From Acidimicrobiia bacterium (GTDB lineage Bacteria > Actinomycetota > Acidimicrobiia > IMCC26256 > BP-133): DNA of 9,212 nucleotides. Shown here one piece after another: positions 6,251-9,212 of this stretch. Both the position numbers and the translations under genes were made by a program. Location: NCBI GenBank assembly GCA_025923175.1, contig JAICGL010000123.1:1-9212 (forward strand). Reading direction: 5' to 3'. Positions within the stretch are counted from its first letter, which is position 1; every line of letters begins with the position of its first letter. A model generated the notes under the pieces. It worked only from the letters and a program-made list of their open reading frames with translations, did not search any database and was not told the origin of the DNA.

Positions 6251-7538
6251 TCCGTTCGGACGAACCGACGGCGGCCCCTTCGACCTCGGGTATGGGAACG
6301 GGCTCGTCGGCCGGGCACAGGTCCCGGGCCACGAACCGCTCGTGGAACGCCTCGGCCACCGCCACGGTGGCCCCGTCGACCCCCATCCGGCCCAGGGCGC
6401 CGAGCGCAGCAGGAAACACCCGCTGAGCCGCCGCCCGTAACGCCGGATCGGCCAGACCGTGGCGGGCGGCGCTGCGCCAGTGGTCGGCCACGCCCGTCCC
6501 TCGCGGTGGAGCGCTGACGGCCTCGAGCGCCTCCGCTCCGGCGTCGGCGTCCTCCAGGAGGGCGGTCGTCACCGCCGCCGCCACCCGCCACCACGGGTCG
6601 GGCATCGCGTCGATCATGCGCAGCTCGAGCCAGCCGCGCGGCCGCACCGGCGGGAACAGCGTGGTCAGGTGGTATTCGAAATCGTCGAGGGTCGGCCACC
6701 CGAGTTCGTGGCCCCGCTCCATCCAGGCGGCGAAGGTCAGCAGCCCGGAGCCGAACGGCCCGGCGATGGGCACGAAGCGCTCGGGCGTGACACGGATCAT
6801 CATCACCCGGGCATCGAGGGCGTAGCGCAGCCACTCCTCGACGGGACTACGGGCCGGTCCCGTTCCGCCGTCGAGGATCGGGCCGTGGACGGGCCCGGTG
6901 CGCGACGGGTCAATCACCGACCACACCTGCTGGCGGGCCGAACGGGGGCCGCAGCCGCCCCCGCCGGGCACCGGGGAGTGGGCGAAGGTGGCCACCAGCA
7001 CCGGGCCGACGGCGTGGGCCAGGTGCCACCGCTCGGGCAGGGTGGCGGCGGATCCGTTGTCGACGTTCACCTGGATGCCGGCCGTCGAGCACATCATCGT
7101 GCGGCCGGTGAAGCCTTCGGAGTCGAAGAAGGCCTCCATGGCGGCGTAGCGGGGGCGGTCGAGGATGCGCTCGGGGGGACGGAGCGGGTCGAGACCCCGG
7201 CCCACCGGCTCCAGCCCGCCCCGGCGGAGCTCAGTCGACAGAGCGGCGAGGTCGGCGCCGGCGGCGGCGAGCGCCGGGTTCAGGCCGGGCAGCGGCAGGG
7301 AGCTGATCTCAACCTGGCCGCCGGGTTCGAGAGTGATGCGGCTGCCGGACGGAAGGATCGCCTGCTCGCTGATCGCTTCGAGCTGGGCGGCCGGCGGGCG
7401 GAGGCTCGGGTCGGCGGAGGGATAGGTCAGGAGTTCGAGCTCGACGCCCACGAGGCCCCCATCCGATGGGGCGAAGCACCGGTCGGCGATGTACCGGCGG
7501 AGGGTGTCGACGTCGAGGTGGCGCCGTAGGCCCGGCAC
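6234..7538 (-). CDS. egtA: Glutamate-cysteine ligase EgtA (ergothioneine pathway), 434 aa
   Basis: EgtA is an ATP-dependent ligase making gamma-glutamylcysteine from L-Glu and L-Cys, the sulfur donor used by EgtB-type ergothioneine biosynthesis in actinobacteria; it belongs to the GCS2-like carboxylate-amine ligase family. Supporting stretches are GLVGVELELL (about 28-37, metal/glutamate site), SRITLEPGGQVEISSLP (about 66-82, the ATP/Mg-binding EPGG motif), MMCSTAGIQVNVD (about 148-160), RQQVWSVID, and YHLTTLFPPVRPRGWLELR (about 286-304). The last closely resembles mycobacterial EgtA. Length (about 430) also fits. The start is GTG at 7538, one base after the stop of a 25-residue ORF; no good ribosome binding site of its own is seen, so expression may depend on coupling. 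egtB, egtC and egtD are not visible here. A general GshA-like role cannot be fully excluded from sequence alone. The 3' end overlaps pgl by 17 bp on the opposite strand. Confidence 0.88.
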   Translation of the reverse strand: MPGLRRHLDVDTLRRYIADRCFAPSDGGLVGVELELLTYPSADPSLRPPAAQLEAISEQAILPSGSRITLEPGGQVEISSLPLPGLNPALAAAGADLAALSTELRRGGLEPVGRGLDPLRPPERILDRPRYAAMEAFFDSEGFTGRTMMCSTAGIQVNVDNGSAATLPERWHLAHAVGPVLVATFAHSPVPGGGGCGPRSARQQVWSVIDPSRTGPVHGPILDGGTGPARSPVEEWLRYALDARVMMIRVTPERFVPIAGPFGSGLLTFAAWMERGHELGWPTLDDFEYHLTTLFPPVRPRGWLELRMIDAMPDPWWRVAAAVTTALLEDADAGAEALEAVSAPPRGTGVADHWRSAARHGLADPALRAAAQRVFPAALGALGRMGVDGATVAVAEAFHERFVARDLCPADEPVPIPEVEGAAVGSSERINSGW

Positions 7539-7539
7539 G

Positions 7540-7617
7540 CTATCGGTACCCGAAGGCCGACGTGACCCAGTCGAGGTTGCGGACGGGGGCCTCCCAGAGG
7601 TGGAGGTTGAGGAGCAT
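7540..7617 (-). CDS. Small ORF (25 aa) directly upstream of egtA, candidate leader peptide
   Basis: The ATG at 7617 follows AAGGGAGG (7622-7629) at 4-nt spacing, the best ribosome binding site in the window. The frame encodes 25 residues (starting MLLNLHLWEA, ending TSAFGYR) and stops with TAG one base before the GTG start of egtA. The position and spacing suggest that translating this ORF delivers ribosomes to egtA. It contains no Cys and no run of a single amino acid, so it is not a classical attenuator like the poly-Cys leaders of some mycobacterial sulfur genes. It has two Trp and several Leu. I recognise no family. Alternatives are that it is a functional microprotein, or that the strong site is all that matters. 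The frame remains open upstream to 7788, but that part looks noncoding and has no better start. Confidence 0.55.
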   Translation of the reverse strand: MLLNLHLWEAPVRNLDWVTSAFGYR

Positions 7618-7621
7618 GACG

Positions 7622-7629
7622 CCTCCCTT
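7622..7629 (-). promoter_or_regulatory. Very strong ribosome binding site of the small ORF before egtA
   Basis: AAGGGAGG on the - strand is a near-perfect complement to the 16S 3' end, 4 nt from the ATG at 7617. Because egtA's own GTG lacks such a site, this is the likely ribosome entry point for both reading frames. Confidence 0.7.
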
Positions 7630-7637
7630 GGCGCGCG

Positions 7638-7661
7638 CTATGTCGCCGGGCGGCGACATAG
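7638..7661. promoter_or_regulatory. Perfect 10-bp inverted repeat upstream of the egtA leader ORF (operator or mRNA hairpin)
   Basis: The arms CTATGTCGCC and GGCGACATAG are exact reverse complements around a GGGC loop. On the egtA strand the structure ends only 8 nt before the AAGGGAGG site. It is therefore placed either as an operator over the promoter/start region or as a 5' UTR stem next to the ribosome binding site. No T-run follows on either strand, which argues against an intrinsic terminator. It also sits about 195 bp upstream of the divergent coiled-coil gene and could serve both. I do not recognise it as the site of a known regulator. Confidence 0.6.
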
Positions 7662-7841
7662 ACACAGTTTCCCTGGAAGGGCTTCCCGTTACACCTGAAC
7701 TTTCGCCGACACGGTCGGCCCGGCTCGTCCAGATCCACGTCAATTGCCGGGTTGCGGGAGGAATGTCCAGTTGAGGCGGTGAATTCACATTGTGTTGGTT
7801 ACTTACGGCGCCGCACGTCCTCGTGGCGTCGCTGCATCCTT

Positions 7842-7851
7842 GGGGGGAAGG
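7842..7851 (+). promoter_or_regulatory. Ribosome binding site fixing the coiled-coil protein start
   Basis: GGGGGGAAGG lies 5 nt before the ATG at 7857. The frame is open 35 codons further upstream, but that extension has no such site and looks noncoding, so this site decides the start. Confidence 0.8.
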
Positions 7852-7856
7852 TTCAA

Positions 7857-8957
7857 ATGTCGGAGACGATGTCGCACGTCGAGCGCGTGCTATGGCGGAT
7901 CGCCGAACTCGGCGCCCGCTGCAGCCAGCAGGCGGCGACCGGCGAGCGGGCGGCGCTGTGGGCCGAGCTGGAGCAGACCATCGCCGGTCTTGATGGAGAG
8001 TTCGAGGCGGCCGGCCAGGCCGTGGACATCGCCCCCGCGCAGGTCCGCAGCCTGGAAGGCCGCCTCAAGGTCGCCCTGCAGGAACGGGATCGGGAGAAGG
8101 CCAAGCTCGGGGAGCACAAGGCCGACGCCGCCGCCGCCCGCCGGGAACGTGACCGGGCCGTCGAGAAGGCCCGGAAGGCCATCGCCGTCGCCACCGAGGC
8201 GAAGGCCGCAACGCTCGAGGCCCGTTCCACCGCGGCCGAGTGCGTCGCCCGCGCCTCCGCCGCCGAGAACTCCATCAAGAAGGCGATGGCCGCTCGGAAC
8301 GAGGCCATCGCCGCCCGGAACGAGGCACTGCAGGCCCGGGACCACGCCGTCTCCGACCGTAACAAGGCCGTGAACGCCCTCGCCGATGCCCTCACGGCCG
8401 GCGAGCGGGCTGCCGACGCCCGCGACCAGGCCCTGGCCGACCGCGACGTGGCCGTGCGGGCCCTCCAGGCTGCGCAGGCCCGGATCGCCGAGCTCGAGGC
8501 CGCCCCCAAGACCGAGCAGGACGCCGTCGTCGTTCTCCCCGGCATGGCGGTCCCGGAGGCTCCGGTGGGCCCGATCACCGCCGGCAACCGGGTTTCCTGG
8601 GGGCCGACGTGGTCCGAATGGTCCCGGCCCGACGCTGACAAGGCCGGTGCAGTCGTCGACGTCACGACGGGCGGCGAGGAGATCCGGCTCGACGAGTCGA
8701 GCGGCGGCGAGGAGGAGAGCGGCGTCTGCCGGTACCTCAACGTGGCCGCCACCATCGCCGGGCTCCTCCCCGAGGACCTCGGCCCGTATCTGCAGCCCGG
8801 CGCCACCGTCGTCCGACGGGAAGGCCGCCTGTTCGCCATCGTGGCTGTCAACAGCACCAAGTGGTCAGAGCCTGACGCCGAGACCACGCAGGTCCAGCGC
8901 TTCATCGACGCCGGTTTCAAGGTGGAGTGGGCATCGACCACTCCGCTGGGCGTCTAG
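7857..8957 (+). CDS. Heptad-repeat coiled-coil protein with unknown C-terminal domain, 366 aa
   Basis: I do not recognise the family. There is no signal peptide or membrane span, so it is probably cytoplasmic. Residues about 1-60 are helical (MSHVERVLWRIAEL, AALWAELEQTIAGLDGEFE). Residues about 60-215 are a long Ala/Arg/Glu-rich coiled coil, with exact seven-residue spacing from 145 to 214 (AARNEAI, AARNEAL, QARDHAV, SDRNKAV and six weaker units). Residues about 216-366 form a separate region of mixed, probably beta-rich character. It contains ITAGNRVSWGPTWSEWSRPD, AGAVVDVTTGGEEIRL, an acidic SSGGEEESG loop, PYLQPGATVVRREGRLFAIVAV and a final GFKVEWASTT. The coil suggests oligomerisation and the C-terminal domain a ligand or partner role, both inference. 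The start follows a very strong ribosome binding site. The gene is divergent from egtA and its small ORF across about 240 bp and appears monocistronic. No clear terminator separates it from the convergent dehydrogenase, though a weak CCTC/GAGG stem lies near 8986-9000. Confidence 0.75.
   Translation: MSETMSHVERVLWRIAELGARCSQQAATGERAALWAELEQTIAGLDGEFEAAGQAVDIAPAQVRSLEGRLKVALQERDREKAKLGEHKADAAAARRERDRAVEKARKAIAVATEAKAATLEARSTAAECVARASAAENSIKKAMAARNEAIAARNEALQARDHAVSDRNKAVNALADALTAGERAADARDQALADRDVAVRALQAAQARIAELEAAPKTEQDAVVVLPGMAVPEAPVGPITAGNRVSWGPTWSEWSRPDADKAGAVVDVTTGGEEIRLDESSGGEEESGVCRYLNVAATIAGLLPEDLGPYLQPGATVVRREGRLFAIVAVNSTKWSEPDAETTQVQRFIDAGFKVEWASTTPLGV
8289..8498 (+). repeat. In-frame 21-bp (heptad) repeat tract in the coiled-coil gene
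   Basis: There are ten consecutive 21-bp units encoding seven-residue repeats (residues 145-214). The first two units share 17 of 21 bases; the others have diverged but keep the pattern x-x-R-N/D-x-A-hydrophobic in most. The tract probably arose by tandem duplication of a heptad, and copy number could vary between relatives. Confidence 0.7.
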
Positions 8958-9003
8958 GAGGTCGCTCAACAAGAACCCTGCTGCACCTCTCCCGAGGAGG
9001 CCG

Positions 9004-9212
9004 TCACCAGGGCAGTACGGCGCCGGCGTGGTCGAGGAATGTTCCCGACTGCGCCGGCGTCAGCGCGTTCACCACGTTGAGCATGCCCTGCACCGACTCG
9101 GGCGGTTCCAGCGGGGCGGACGGCCCGCCCATGTCGGTGGCCACCCAGCCGGGGCTCATCGAGACGACGATCGTTCCCTGACCGGCGAGTTCGGCCGCCA
9201 GCCGCCCGGTCA
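9004..9212 (-). CDS. Short-chain dehydrogenase/reductase, C-terminal fragment cut by window edge
   Basis: The - strand reads 68 codons into the window edge and ends at TGA (9004-9006). The translated part is the C-terminal third of a classical SDR: a helix LAAELAGQGTIVVSMSPGW, the post-strand PGWVATDMGGPSAP motif that forms the substrate-side loop after the Rossmann fold, a SVQGMLNVVNAL helix and the terminal GTFLDHAGAVLPW. The catalytic Ser-Tyr-Lys and the nucleotide-binding TGxxxGxG lie outside the window, so substrate and activity cannot be judged. The ending FLDHAGAVLPW fits the cytoplasmic C-factor-like or sniffer-like SDR group (PGWVxTDMGG), but this is a family resemblance only. It converges on the coiled-coil gene with a 46-bp gap. 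Confidence 0.85.
   Translation of the reverse strand, partial: TGRLAAELAGQGTIVVSMSPGWVATDMGGPSAPLEPPESVQGMLNVVNALTPAQSGTFLDHAGAVLPW

Noticed and set aside
6459..7529. 356-codon + strand open frame opposite egtA
   Set aside because: It is antisense to a well-recognised EgtA, with a Gly/Arg/His-rich sequence and no motif or ribosome binding site.
7638..7661. Inverted repeat as an intrinsic terminator
   Set aside because: No T-run follows on either strand, and it lies upstream of gene starts on both sides rather than after a gene end.
7853..8941. 362-codon - strand Ser/Ala/Arg-rich open frame opposite the coiled-coil gene
   Set aside because: It mirrors the 21-bp heptad repeat on the other strand. 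The + frame has a very strong ribosome binding site and a coherent two-part protein.

Overview
The window is a GC-rich bacterial chromosome segment with mostly compact genes on both strands. Base composition, frequent GTG starts, an EgtA-type glutamate-cysteine ligase and Thr/Pro-rich exported proteins suggest an actinobacterium. Acidimicrobiia is a guess; no rRNA or other phylogenetic marker is present. I see no rRNA, tRNA, CRISPR array, insertion sequence, integrase or phage gene. Coding content looks chromosomal rather than mobile.

Layout, left to right. An exported FG-GAP/VCBS-like protein (156-896, +) and a DUF1330 protein (1024-1377, +) converge on a YkgJ-type cysteine-cluster protein (1425-1949, -). 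A short divergent gap (1950-2013) leads into a tight three-gene + strand unit. It encodes a small zinc-type (ZAS, zf-HC2) anti-sigma factor (2014-2274), a FAD-dependent class I pyridine nucleotide-disulfide oxidoreductase (2276-3673) and an ECF sigma factor (3675-4289); each stop codon is one base from the next start. Converging on this unit is a secreted, membrane-anchored cupredoxin-like protein with a long Thr/Pro linker (4302-5360, -). It is divergent from 6-phosphogluconolactonase (pgl, 5546-6250, +), whose 3' end overlaps the 3' end of egtA (6234-7538, -). Upstream of egtA lie a 25-residue small ORF with a very strong ribosome binding site and a perfect 10-bp inverted repeat. Divergent from them is a heptad-repeat coiled-coil protein of unknown function (7857-8957, +). 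The window ends in the C-terminal part of a short-chain dehydrogenase (9004-9212, -).

A redox/thiol theme links several genes: the ZAS anti-sigma/ECF pair with an embedded disulfide-reductase-type flavoenzyme, a NADPH-supplying pentose phosphate step, and gamma-glutamylcysteine synthesis for ergothioneine. Only the three-gene sigma unit is physically an operon; the wider link is inference. The items most worth a second look are that unit with its atypical flavoenzyme, the leader ORF plus hairpin before egtA, the cupredoxin domain that appears to have lost its copper ligands, and the orphan coiled-coil protein.
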